DNA of 64,000 nucleotides from Bin55 sp965203735 (GTDB taxonomy: Bacteria; Pseudomonadota; Gammaproteobacteria; Pseudomonadales; Azotimanducaceae), in contig OZ241909.1 in the NCBI GenBank assembly GCA_965203735.1, positions 2,914,001 to 2,978,000 of the forward strand. Reading direction: 5' to 3'. Positions within the stretch are counted from its first letter, which is position 1. Every line of letters starts with the position of its first letter. A program made the translations under genes and the position numbers. Shown piece by piece: positions 53,117 through 61,672 of this stretch. Below the pieces are notes generated by a model. That model saw nothing but the letters and a program-made list of their open reading frames with translations, was not told the DNA's origin and ran no database searches.

Positions 53117-54229
53117 ATGCGTTCTCATATCTTTTTTGCGCTTCTCGTAACTGTTGCTAGCGCTTGCATCGCACAAGAGCCTACAACAATTACGGACGAC
53201 AAAGGCAATACGTTTGAGCTAACGACGTACACAAGCGAGGTACCGTCTGCAAGACAAATGGCTCAAACCGAGTCTGGTTTGTTGTTTGTTGGAAGCAGAC
53301 AGGGGAGGGGCAACTTATATGCAGTTGTGCCCGCGAAACTCGAAGGCGAAAGTCCCGAGGTAGTCACTTTCGACACGGGATTGCCCATGCCTTCTGGTCT
53401 TGCTTTAAAAGACGGAGCGTTGATCGTGGCAGCACACTACCAAATTCTTCGTTATCCAAATATCGAAGACACATTTCGTGAAAGTCCCGAACCAGAAGTA
53501 ATTGCAGATGATCTACCTAAAGCACTAGGACACGGATGGAAGTACCTTTCAGTGGGACCAGATGGCTTCTTGTACTTTAACGTTGGTGCTCCCTGCAACA
53601 TCTGTCTATCGGACGATGAGCGATTTGCGAGCATCTTACGAATGGACCCAGAGAGTGGAGAGAGCGAAGTCTATGCGCACGGCATTCGCAACACTGTTGG
53701 CATAGAGTGGCATCCTGAAAGCAAACTGATGTGGTTTACCGACAATGGTCGGGACAGATGGGGGGATGATCGACCTCCCGAGGAAGTAAACGTAGTCACT
53801 GAGCCAGGAGCGCACTTCGGCTACCCATTCTTGCACGGCGACAACATGCCCGATCCCCAATTCGGAGAGCAACGAAAAAAAGATGTCGAATACGTCAAAC
53901 CAGTTGTTAACATCCAAGCACACAGTGCGGCTCTGGGACTGAAGTTCTACACGGGCGACTCATTTCCTGAAATCTACAACAACGCACTATTCATAGCGGA
54001 ACATGGATCGTGGAACCGGTCATCAAAGGTGGGCTATCGAGTTTCAGTGATCCGATTCGACACAGGCAAGCCGGTCTACTATCCCTTTATTGACATCTGG
54101 CTGAAAGGCGAACGAGCCAGTGCTCGACCTAGCGACGTCTTGGTTGCAAACGATGGAAGCCTGCTAATAGCGGACGACTTTCGTGGAGCCATCTACCGCG
54201 TTGCCTATAAAGCGGACACCTCCGGCTAG
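53117..54229 (+). CDS. Exported glucose/sorbosone dehydrogenase-like beta-propeller protein
   Basis: 370 aa. Signal peptide MRSHIFFALLVTVASACIA, then a six-bladed propeller with the family's typical parts: GLPMPSGLALKDGALIVA, LSVGPDGFLYFNVGAPC, ILRMDPESGE, HGIRNTVGIEWHP, WFTDNGRDRWGDD, EVNVV and FIAEHGSWNRS. Relatives include PQQ-dependent sorbosone/aldose dehydrogenases, in which PQQ sits in the centre; whether this one binds PQQ is not visible. Strong AAGGAGG nine or so bases before ATG 53117. Its stop overlaps that of the convergent lytic-transglycosylase gene (CTAG). Confidence 0.9.
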   Translation: MRSHIFFALLVTVASACIAQEPTTITDDKGNTFELTTYTSEVPSARQMAQTESGLLFVGSRQGRGNLYAVVPAKLEGESPEVVTFDTGLPMPSGLALKDGALIVAAHYQILRYPNIEDTFRESPEPEVIADDLPKALGHGWKYLSVGPDGFLYFNVGAPCNICLSDDERFASILRMDPESGESEVYAHGIRNTVGIEWHPESKLMWFTDNGRDRWGDDRPPEEVNVVTEPGAHFGYPFLHGDNMPDPQFGEQRKKDVEYVKPVVNIQAHSAALGLKFYTGDSFPEIYNNALFIAEHGSWNRSSKVGYRVSVIRFDTGKPVYYPFIDIWLKGERASARPSDVLVANDGSLLIADDFRGAIYRVAYKADTSG

Positions 54230-54906
54230 TAGTAGTTGCGACCAGGACCTTTCTTGCACTCTCGCAATTGATTTTCGTAGTTGGAAGCGATCTGCTCCAC
54301 TTCATTCGCGACATTCTCGAGACGAGGATACTCTCGCCAAGATCCTGACTTGTAGGCAGATACTCCTGCATAGTACGTAATGTACAAATTCTTGGCATCC
54401 CACCTCTTCAAGTTGGTTTGGTGGGCGGCACTATCCAGGTACCAACCCACGAAATTCACCGAATCCCGGAAGTTAGTTCGACTGGCATTGCGGTTGCGGG
54501 TCTGCTTTACAAAATCAGACCAAGTCTGGTCAAGAGCTTGAGAGTAACCGTATGCCGTCGATGGGCGCTTCCATGGAATCACCCACAAAATCTTAGAGCG
54601 TGCTGGTCTGGCATTGTGCACAAAGCTCGATTCACGATAGATGACTGCCATCATTACGGGTAAAGGTATCTGCCACTTTTTCTCCGCACTTAAAGCATGT
54701 CGGTACCAAGACCGCTTTTCGTCAAATATCTTGCAAAGATCGGCAGTATTGTCTGGAGGCTTGAGAGACATACAACTTGCCAGCAGCACAATAAAAGCAA
54801 GCAGGCACGTCGCTGGTATTGCCATCAGCCAGTGCTCGGCTCTGAGTCGCGCTAGTCCCTTAAACACGAAGCAACTCCGTTCAACATCCCTATTGAAGGG
54901 TCTCAT
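54226..54906 (-). CDS. SLT-domain transglycosylase-like lipoprotein
   Basis: 226 aa. An N-terminal hydrophobic segment ends in a lipobox (VLLASC), so it is probably an outer-membrane lipoprotein. The lytic transglycosylase-like domain has MAVIYRESSF with the catalytic-type Glu, PWKRPSTAYGYSQALDQTW, NFVGWYLD and LYITYYAGVSAY. Such proteins cleave or bind peptidoglycan. Start ATG 54906 gives a long cytoplasmic head; an internal ATG near 54825 would fit a standard lipoprotein signal better, though with little positive charge. Confidence 0.88.
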   Translation of the reverse strand: MRPFNRDVERSCFVFKGLARLRAEHWLMAIPATCLLAFIVLLASCMSLKPPDNTADLCKIFDEKRSWYRHALSAEKKWQIPLPVMMAVIYRESSFVHNARPARSKILWVIPWKRPSTAYGYSQALDQTWSDFVKQTRNRNASRTNFRDSVNFVGWYLDSAAHQTNLKRWDAKNLYITYYAGVSAYKSGSWREYPRLENVANEVEQIASNYENQLRECKKGPGRNYY

Positions 54907-55105
54907 TATCCGGCATCTTTACGATTCCGACAATGCTGCTCACAGCCAAATTCGCTACATTCACCTTCACACGTGCCGAGAGTTTGATGTCCATTCTTTA
55001 TGAGAGTGCACAGGGAAGAATCCGTTCGGAAGTACCGAGCAACTCCCTACCGCCGATCGAACCTGCTTGTATACTTCTGAGTCTTCTCAAACTAGAGATT
55101 GCGCC

Positions 55106-55582
55106 ATGGCAATAACCGAAGGCAACGCGGCTCCGGCGTTTACGCTGAACGACACGGACGGTAACAGCGTTTCACTGGAAGACTTCAAGGGACAAAACGT
55201 CGTTGTGTATTTCTATCCTCGTGACGACACTCCTGGATGTACGAAAGAAGCATGTGGATTCCGTGATCTCTGGGACGACATCAAATCCACGAAAACCGTC
55301 GTTCTAGGAGTTTCTCCCGACAACGAGAAGGCTCACCGCAAATTTGTGGACAAGTACCAGCTCCCGTTCACGCTACTCTGCGATCCGACTCACTCAATGA
55401 TGGAAGACTACGAAGCGTACGGCGAAAAGAATATGTACGGTCGCAAGATGATGGGTGTAATACGGTCAACCGTCATAGTTGATGCGGACGGAAATGTCGC
55501 AAAGCATTGGCGCAAAGTTCCCAAAGCTGCCGATCATCCCGAGAAAGTATTGGATTTCCTACGAAAATCCATGGGCGACTAG
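55106..55582 (+). CDS. bcp: Thiol peroxidase Bcp (peroxiredoxin)
   Basis: Thioredoxin-dependent peroxidase, 158 aa. The peroxidatic and resolving cysteines are in DDTPGCTKEACGFRD near residue 46, spaced five apart as in E. coli Bcp. YFYPRDDTPGC and GVSPDNEKAHRKF are typical. ATG 55106 is the natural start; the frame opens at 55067. Located between an SLT lipoprotein and an FAH hydrolase, with no obvious operon. Confidence 0.97.
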   Translation: MAITEGNAAPAFTLNDTDGNSVSLEDFKGQNVVVYFYPRDDTPGCTKEACGFRDLWDDIKSTKTVVLGVSPDNEKAHRKFVDKYQLPFTLLCDPTHSMMEDYEAYGEKNMYGRKMMGVIRSTVIVDADGNVAKHWRKVPKAADHPEKVLDFLRKSMGD

Positions 55583-55595
55583 CAAGTTGATTGGG

Positions 55596-56441
55596 TTAGC
55601 CGATCACAACGTGATGTTCCAGCGTTCCGATCGGATCGACTGAGACCGAAACAACATCCCCCTCGTCCATAAAGACGGGAGGGTTTCTGGCAGCCCCTAC
55701 GCCCCCGGGTGTGCCAGTGACAATAACATCACCTGGCGCAAGCTCGACGAAAGTTGAACAGTACGCTACGAGGTCGGCAAACCCAAACACCAAATCCGAG
55801 GATACTGCCTGCTGCATGAGTTCCCCATTTAGGTGCGTTCTCAATTCCATGCCCTGCAAGTCTCCAATTTCGTCAGGTGTCATGATCCAAGGACCGAAAC
55901 CACCGGTATTCATGAAATTCTTGCCCGGTGTGAACTGACTCGTATGTCTCTGATATTCGCGAACGCTTCCGTCGTTGTAGCAGCTAAAACCGAAGACGTA
56001 CTCGAGAAAGTTGTCCTTGCTAATGCGTCTTCCTCGCTTCCCCACTACTAATGCAATTTCGCCTTCGAAATCGAGTGTGATCGACTCACTTGGCCGAACC
56101 ATTTTTCCTTTGTGACCGACTTGGACCTCTGCGAACCGTACAAAAATTGTCGGATTGTCTTCTCCACCACGACCGGTTTCCGCTTGGTGCGCCTTGTAAT
56201 TGAGACCGACGCACAAGATCTTGTTTGGGTTGGTTATTGGCGGCAAGTATTCGATTGACGAGAGTTCATGCTGAGGAGTTACGGAATTGACACCTTCTAC
56301 GAGTTCTGCCAGGGCGTCGTGCGCCAATGCCGATCTGAGTGTCGTAAATTTGTTCCCCTTCCCTACATCGACCAGCTTGTCGTCGTCATCGATAAAGCCA
56401 TATGAAGACACTCCGTTATATCGGAAGGACATCCACCGCAT
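55596..56441 (-). CDS. Fumarylacetoacetate hydrolase family protein
   Basis: 281 aa. C-terminal FAH-fold metal site: LDFEGEIALVVGKRGRRI (Glu, Glu), then CYNDGSVREYQRHTSQF (Asp). KILCVGLNYKAHQAETG and PGDVIVTGTPGGVGAARNPP are family hallmarks. Members hydrolyse or decarboxylate beta-diketones and acylpyruvates; substrate unknown. ATG 56441 has AGGAG eight bases before it. It is followed upstream on the same strand by a Zn alcohol dehydrogenase, which may be co-transcribed. Confidence 0.93.
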   Translation of the reverse strand: MRWMSFRYNGVSSYGFIDDDDKLVDVGKGNKFTTLRSALAHDALAELVEGVNSVTPQHELSSIEYLPPITNPNKILCVGLNYKAHQAETGRGGEDNPTIFVRFAEVQVGHKGKMVRPSESITLDFEGEIALVVGKRGRRISKDNFLEYVFGFSCYNDGSVREYQRHTSQFTPGKNFMNTGGFGPWIMTPDEIGDLQGMELRTHLNGELMQQAVSSDLVFGFADLVAYCSTFVELAPGDVIVTGTPGGVGAARNPPVFMDEGDVVSVSVDPIGTLEHHVVIG

Positions 56442-56509
56442 TCCAAGTTCTCCTTGATTCCTAGAGTATTGGATTCATCACGACTGCGATGAATCCGTGT
56501 TGAATATTC

Positions 56510-57595
56510 TTAATCGAAGACGATGACGCTACGAGCTTCTTCACCAGTCTCGAGTGCATCTAACGCTTCGCTCACATCTTCGATATTGATTCTTCTACTT
56601 ACCAGATCATCCAAGTGCAATGATCCTTGCATGTAGAAGTCGACGAATCGAGGCATGTCCACTCGAAATCTATTCGATCCCATCATCGACCCTTGAAGAG
56701 CTTTTTCTTGTAGGAAGTCAGGTCCGTGCAAGGAAACCATCTCTCCCGGCGGAATCATTCCGATCACTGTCGCAGTTCCCCCAGCCCGCAGCATACGAAA
56801 CGCTTGTTCGGCTGCTATTCTCAAACCAATGGCCTCGAATGAGTAGTGGACACCTCCACCAGTTAAGTCTCTAACGGCTTGAACTGGGTCTGAGTCCGAA
56901 GCGTTGACGACGTCAGTTGCACCAAAGGTCTTGGCTAGCTCAAGTTTGGATGCGATCCGATCAATGGCAATAATTCTGCCTGCTCCCGCAATTGCCGCTC
57001 CGTTTACACAGGATAGACCTACGCCTCCACATCCAATCACCGCAACTGTCGAACCAGGTTCTACGCCAGCGGTGTGAATCACCGCTCCGATTCCGGTCGT
57101 AACGCCACACCCGATTAGCGCGGCTCGATCCAAAGGCATGTCTTCACGAATTTTCGCAATCGAGTGTTCGTGCACTAGCATGAGCTCCGAGAACGATCCA
57201 AGATCTGCAAATTGCGTCAAGTGATTTCCAGACTGCGATAGACGTGGTTCCTGTTCCGGTCCTCTCCTCGTCTCAGGAGATTGACAAAGCGACATATGAC
57301 CTGTGAGGCAATACTCGCAATGACCACAAAATACAGAAAGGCAGGTGATTACATGATCTCCCGGACTAACGTACGTTACGTCGGAGCCAACTTGCTCGAC
57401 AATCCCTGCTGACTCGTGGCCTAGCACCATAGGAGGTCGGCTTGGATACGTTCCGTTGTAGAAGTGCAAGTCTGAGTGACAAACCCCTGCAGCTTTGGTA
57501 CGCACAAGTACCTCACGCGGACCAGGTTTCGCAATGTCAATTTCTTCGATTTCCATTGGCGTATTCACTTGACGAAAAACGGCTGCTCTTGCCAT
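56510..57595 (-). CDS. Zinc-dependent alcohol dehydrogenase family protein
   Basis: 361 aa medium-chain dehydrogenase. Catalytic zinc ligands are in GVCHSDLH and GHESAGIVE; structural zinc cysteines in FCGHCEYCLTGHMSLC. The NAD-binding motif is GCGGVGLS near residue 190. The overall plan (GxxCGxC run, RRGPEQEPRLS loop) is like NDMA-dependent or class III enzymes. Start ATG 57595 with AAGGA nearby; a TTG at 57601 is two codons upstream. Possible partner of the FAH hydrolase 68 bp downstream. Confidence 0.93.
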   Translation of the reverse strand: MARAAVFRQVNTPMEIEEIDIAKPGPREVLVRTKAAGVCHSDLHFYNGTYPSRPPMVLGHESAGIVEQVGSDVTYVSPGDHVITCLSVFCGHCEYCLTGHMSLCQSPETRRGPEQEPRLSQSGNHLTQFADLGSFSELMLVHEHSIAKIREDMPLDRAALIGCGVTTGIGAVIHTAGVEPGSTVAVIGCGGVGLSCVNGAAIAGAGRIIAIDRIASKLELAKTFGATDVVNASDSDPVQAVRDLTGGGVHYSFEAIGLRIAAEQAFRMLRAGGTATVIGMIPPGEMVSLHGPDFLQEKALQGSMMGSNRFRVDMPRFVDFYMQGSLHLDDLVSRRINIEDVSEALDALETGEEARSVIVFD

Positions 57596-57879
57596 TGACA
57601 ATCCTTACGTCTAACTCTCGATGTCGAACTCAGCCTACGCTAAACGCCTACGAAGGAGATTTCTCAGATTCAAAAACTTGTGAAACAACTCACGCTTGTC
57701 AAAACCGCGAAAAATACGAAGACTGTTCACTGCGATGGTGCTCCGACATCATTTCGAACACTTTGACAGATTCTAACGTCTCATGTGAACGCATAGTAGA
57801 CAGGAACTATCCCCATTCAAACAGCCTTAGTTGGGTCAACTTTGCTATAGCCAGTGTCAGGCGACTCAAATTGCGAACT

Positions 57880-58167
57880 TCACGAAATTTGGAATCGTTC
57901 AACAGAAATCTCCTTTTCTCGGTGCTGAGCTTGCCAAAGGGCATAAGCCATTTGCATTCCAAGCCATGTCTCTGGTGTGGACCCGAACGCCTTAGACAGA
58001 CGTATTGCCATTTCTTCGGAGATTCCCGAGTGTTCATTGATCAACTCCGATAGTGCTTGGCTGGTAACACCTAGACCGCTCGCCGCTCGTGTCACGCTCA
58101 GACCCAAAGGCTCAAGGCACTGCCTCTTGACGACACCACCGGGATGCGGAGGGTCTTGCATTTTCAA
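57880..58167 (-). CDS. higA: Orphan HigA-family antitoxin
   Basis: 95 aa. Begins DPPHPGGVV, has the helix-turn-helix LSVTRAASGLGVTSQALSELI and the signature GISEEMAIRLSKAFGSTPETW. TTG 58167 has GGAG about seven bases upstream; an ATG two codons on is the alternative. Only a 13-codon scar of the toxin gene remains before it, so it is an antitoxin without a toxin here. It is clearly of the same family as the island copies but diverged from them. Confidence 0.93.
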   Translation of the reverse strand: MKMQDPPHPGGVVKRQCLEPLGLSVTRAASGLGVTSQALSELINEHSGISEEMAIRLSKAFGSTPETWLGMQMAYALWQAQHREKEISVERFQIS

Positions 58168-58178
58168 AGTAATTCTCC

Positions 58179-58220
58179 TCAGTGATTGTCCAGATAATCA
58201 ACATACACGACGTCGCACCG
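58179..58220 (-). pseudogene. C-terminal scar of a higB toxin gene
   Basis: In one minus-strand frame the last codons read RCDVVYVDYLDNH before TGA (58179-58181), which matches the xDVDYVDYH ending of HigB toxins. An in-frame TGA immediately upstream (58221-58223) and the divergence before it show that the rest of the gene is gone. It lies 12 bases before the higA start, the right place for the toxin's end. Confidence 0.7.
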
Positions 58221-58270
58221 TCACTTGATCCGCATGCGCACTCCATTGCTGGAGCATCTGTCTGGCGACG

Positions 58271-59269
58271 TTATTCGCGACTTGCAGACGCACGCTGAAT
58301 CAACTCTTCGCTGGCATCCCACAATCGTTCGCCGTTCGTTTCGTCTCTCGCGAATTCAGATACGGACTTTCGTTGCATCATGTGCAGGTACATTCCTGAT
58401 GAGAGGCCAGCTTCTTCGCTACAGCTCAGATAGATGATTGGTGCAATTGCCTTTTCCGGCGAAGGAAAGCACATTTTCATCACCGGACCCACAAAAGGTG
58501 TTAGCCATTCAGGAGCATCTCTCGCAATGTTTGTAGCTACTCCACCAGGACACAGTGAGTGAACGGCTACATTGACTTTGTCGACGTTCAACCTTCGAGA
58601 GAGTTCCGTCGCATAGGTACAGAGAATTAGTTTGCTGATTCCGTAGTGTTTCAAACTCTCCTTAATGGTGAAAGGTACAAATAATCCCAGACCGTCGAAA
58701 TCGATCGCGTGTGAGGAACGGTGTGCTTCCGACGACACAAAGACCAGTCTGGGAACTCCCTTGTTCTTCTCCAATGTGCCGTCTTGCAACCATCGATCGA
58801 CGATGACCCTACTGGAGAGGAAATGTACGACAAACATGGTGTCATAGCCCTGTGGAGTTTGGACGGCATTTCGCGTCGCCAATCCCGCATTAAAGACTGC
58901 GATGTCGACCTTTACATGATGCTGTTGAAGCTCATCGCACATTCGATGGACAGAGTCCAAATCGGCTAGATCAACATCCATGACCTCGATTCTCGTCGAA
59001 CCAGTAAGCTTCTGGAATTCTCGTTGTAGACCTTCATGTCCGGGTCTACAGGCAAGAATCAAACTTCCACCCCTCTTTGCAAGTTCGACAGCTGCCGCCC
59101 TGCCCAATCCAGTGTTTGCTCCCGTGATAAAGCACGTCATGCCATCGATTCGAGTTTCTGCAGGAACTGGTTCCACCTCGTCGACTCGTTGAGCGAAACG
59201 GTTTTTGAGCGCTACGATGGTCGCGTTAGCAAAAGTGCCATCGCCCATCTGTTTCTTGTTAGGTGGCAT
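58271..59269 (-). CDS. Short-chain dehydrogenase/reductase (retinol dehydrogenase-like)
   Basis: 332 aa. NAD(P)-binding motif TGANTGLG near residue 52, NAG motif in AVFNAGLATRN, catalytic Ser in LVFVSSEAHRSS and YxxxK in YGISK. The extended C-terminus (LYLHMMQRKSVSEFARDE-like) and SLCPGGVATN are like vertebrate-type retinol/WW-oxidoreductase SDRs. Substrate unknown. ATG 59269. Isolated on its strand by 100-200-bp gaps. Confidence 0.93.
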   Translation of the reverse strand: MPPNKKQMGDGTFANATIVALKNRFAQRVDEVEPVPAETRIDGMTCFITGANTGLGRAAAVELAKRGGSLILACRPGHEGLQREFQKLTGSTRIEVMDVDLADLDSVHRMCDELQQHHVKVDIAVFNAGLATRNAVQTPQGYDTMFVVHFLSSRVIVDRWLQDGTLEKNKGVPRLVFVSSEAHRSSHAIDFDGLGLFVPFTIKESLKHYGISKLILCTYATELSRRLNVDKVNVAVHSLCPGGVATNIARDAPEWLTPFVGPVMKMCFPSPEKAIAPIIYLSCSEEAGLSSGMYLHMMQRKSVSEFARDETNGERLWDASEELIQRASASRE

Positions 59270-59471
59270 CAGCGGTTCACAAATTTGATGCTCCGAGAAT
59301 CAAGACAACCAAATTCAAGGAATTGAACGAAGCTTCCAAGAATAGCTTGCCAAGATGAGGAAATCTGATGAAGAAAGTTGAAGCTTACAGCTTTTGATTA
59401 ACACTACGCGAGTCTTGAATGGTTCGTCTGGCACTAGAGCACAAGGTCTTATTGGTGTGGCTGTTGTATTC

Positions 59472-60458
59472 CTACTTGCGTGGATTTGTGAGTCGCCCAG
59501 TGGACAGAGCAATGGCCGCCTCTATTGCTGCGAGCGTGCTACGAGGGTCTGCAATACCTTTTCCGGCGATGTCAAAAGCAGTCCCGTGGTCCACGGATGT
59601 CCGTACAAACGGTATTCCTAGGGTTGCCGAGATGCTCTCGTGAAAATTATGGACTTTGATTGCAATGTGACCTTGATCGTGATACATCGCTAGAACTACA
59701 TCAAAGTCTCCTCCGATCGCCTTATTAAAAATCGAGTCGGAAGGAAAGGGTCCCAATGCATAAATTCCTTCCTTCTGTGCAGCTTCGACTGCTGGAACCA
59801 ACTCATCCAACTCCTCTCGCCCCAATAGTCCTCCTTCGCCTCCATGCGGATTCAAAGCAGCCACTCCGATTCTTGCATTAGGTAATCCCCACGTTGCAAA
59901 TGTCGAAGCACAGAGGCGCAGCTTCTCGAGCACATTGTCTCGGGTTACAAAGCGAGCAGCATTGATCAGGGACTTGTGGGTGGACAAATGCACAACCCGC
60001 AATCCAGGAGTCATGAGCATGGTTGCTACAGACTCGGACCTAGTTAGTCGACCAAGGATCTCTTGGTGTCCGATATCCGTATATCCTGCTGCATTTATCG
60101 CTTCCTTGTGCAGTGGACACGTCATGATCGCACGAATGTTGCCTTGCAGAGCGTCGTCAATGGCTCGTTCAACGGACTGTACGGCGACCGTTCCGCACTC
60201 GGCCAAGACCTCTCCGAATGCAAATCGACTCGGTTTTGGCAATCCAATGTCCACAATCTCCAGGCCGTTGGTCGTATTCAGGTCGACTCCACCCGCCTGT
60301 GCGCCATCATTCAGTGCCCACTCACAACCGTAAAGTACCGGTTCACACTTACTTTGAATTTCAGGCAGAACCTTGGCTAACACTTCCGGTCCGATCCCTG
60401 ACGGATCACCCAATGTGATGCCTATACGTGGTCGCACACATTCAGGCATGGCTGTCAC
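59472..60458 (-). CDS. pdxA: 4-hydroxythreonine-4-phosphate dehydrogenase PdxA
   Basis: NAD-dependent enzyme of pyridoxal phosphate synthesis, 328 aa. Hallmarks are GITLGDPSGIGPE at the start, DIGHQEILGRL with a metal His, VVHLSTHKSLIN, LNPHGGEGGLLG and AMYHDQGHIAIKV with the other metal His. Start GTG 60458 or ATG 60449. It lies 15 bp after the ribB stop, so the two are probably one operon. In many gammaproteobacteria pdxA is instead next to ksgA and surA. Confidence 0.96.
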   Translation of the reverse strand: MTAMPECVRPRIGITLGDPSGIGPEVLAKVLPEIQSKCEPVLYGCEWALNDGAQAGGVDLNTTNGLEIVDIGLPKPSRFAFGEVLAECGTVAVQSVERAIDDALQGNIRAIMTCPLHKEAINAAGYTDIGHQEILGRLTRSESVATMLMTPGLRVVHLSTHKSLINAARFVTRDNVLEKLRLCASTFATWGLPNARIGVAALNPHGGEGGLLGREELDELVPAVEAAQKEGIYALGPFPSDSIFNKAIGGDFDVVLAMYHDQGHIAIKVHNFHESISATLGIPFVRTSVDHGTAFDIAGKGIADPRSTLAAIEAAIALSTGRLTNPRK

Positions 60459-60473
60459 TCATCTGGTCTAATT

Positions 60474-61610
60474 TCATTCGATTAATTCGACTCCCTTGAC
60501 GTGCAATCCAAATCCCTCCAAGCCCACGTAGTCCACCTTGCGACCCGCAAGAATCCTTATGTCGGATAGTCCAAGATCACGAAGAATCTGCGCACCGACC
60601 CCGATCTCCAACCACTCGCGAGCTCGCACGGACTCTCGACTCCCCTTCTCGTCGTGCAGACGATCCAGAGGGACTCCCGCAAAACCACCTCGAAGGTATA
60701 TGAATACTCCCGTTCCAGCATCAACCAGTCTCTCCATCGCCACATCCACTAATCGAGACTCGTGCTCGTCTTGTGGACCAAAAATGTCTTCGACTAGCTT
60801 CTCACGGTGAATGCGAACTAACGTGTCGCTCGACGGATTGAGACTTCCGAACACCAACGCCAAGTGCTCCGCATCCTCGAATTTCGTACGGTACGAAAAT
60901 CCTGTTGCCAGACCGACGCGTGTCTTCACGGAAAATTCATGAATTCGTTCGACGAGATTTTCTCTTCGCTGTCGCCATGCAATAAGGTCGGCAATAGATG
61001 TAATGAAGAGTTCATGTTGCTTGGCGAACTTGAGCAACTCCGGCAGTCTCATGACACTTCCGTCATCGTTCACCAGTTCCGCTAGTACACCAACCGGCGC
61101 GCAACCCGCTAACGTGGCGAGGTCAATTGCCGCTTCCGTGTGACCAGATCGCACCAAGACGCCTCCTCGGCGAGCAACCAACGGAAAAATGTGTCCCGGT
61201 CGAACGAAATCTGTCGACTGAGTGTTGTTGCTAGCGAGCGCTTGAACGGTATTTGCCCGTTCTTCCGCTGATATGCCAGTGGAAAGGCCCTGCTTGTAGT
61301 CAATGCTGACGGTAAAAGCTGTAGCCAATGGTGCATCGTTGCGCGAAACCATCGGTTCGAGACGCAAGCGATCCGCTTGTTCTTGATTGATGGGAGTGCA
61401 CAGAAGACCACTTGTGTGTCGAACCATGAACGCAATCTTTTCAGGCGTCGCTTTGGCAGCAGCCATGATCAAGTCACCTTCGTTTTCACGATCTTCGTCG
61501 TCAACGACGACTACCAACTCACCGCGACCGATCGCCGAAATTGCTTCGTCAACTTTATTGAACACTACGTTATCTTCTTGTTCTCGGTTTGAATGACTTC
61601 TTTCTCGCAA
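60474..61610 (-). CDS. ribB: 3,4-dihydroxy-2-butanone 4-phosphate synthase with degenerate GTP cyclohydrolase II domain
   Basis: 378 aa RibBA-type fusion. The RibB half is intact: DDEDRENEGD near residue 40, MVRHTSGLLCTP, GISAEERANTV, GHIFPLVARRGGVLVRSGHTEAAIDLA. The C-terminal RibA-like half lacks the zinc cysteines of active GTP cyclohydrolase II: where the family has VRIHSEC and RCDCG, this reads VRIHREK and no Cys cluster. Only the butanone-phosphate synthase step of riboflavin synthesis is therefore expected. TTG 61610 opens the frame; a GTG near the conserved VFNKVDEAI start is also possible. No FMN riboswitch is visible upstream. Confidence 0.93.
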   Translation of the reverse strand: MRERSHSNREQEDNVVFNKVDEAISAIGRGELVVVVDDEDRENEGDLIMAAAKATPEKIAFMVRHTSGLLCTPINQEQADRLRLEPMVSRNDAPLATAFTVSIDYKQGLSTGISAEERANTVQALASNNTQSTDFVRPGHIFPLVARRGGVLVRSGHTEAAIDLATLAGCAPVGVLAELVNDDGSVMRLPELLKFAKQHELFITSIADLIAWRQRRENLVERIHEFSVKTRVGLATGFSYRTKFEDAEHLALVFGSLNPSSDTLVRIHREKLVEDIFGPQDEHESRLVDVAMERLVDAGTGVFIYLRGGFAGVPLDRLHDEKGSRESVRAREWLEIGVGAQILRDLGLSDIRILAGRKVDYVGLEGFGLHVKGVELIE

Positions 61611-61672
61611 TAGCGTATCACGCAGACTTGCTGCGTTTTGTTAGGCACTGATATCGACCTACTTGTTGGGAT

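Noticed and set aside
57442..58053. 203-codon plus-strand open frame over the adh/higA gap
   Set aside because: It overlaps both well-supported minus-strand genes and reads as unstructured basic sequence.
61611..61672. FMN riboswitch before ribB
   Set aside because: Only about 60 bp separate ribB from the upstream gene and no RFN-type conserved elements are visible.
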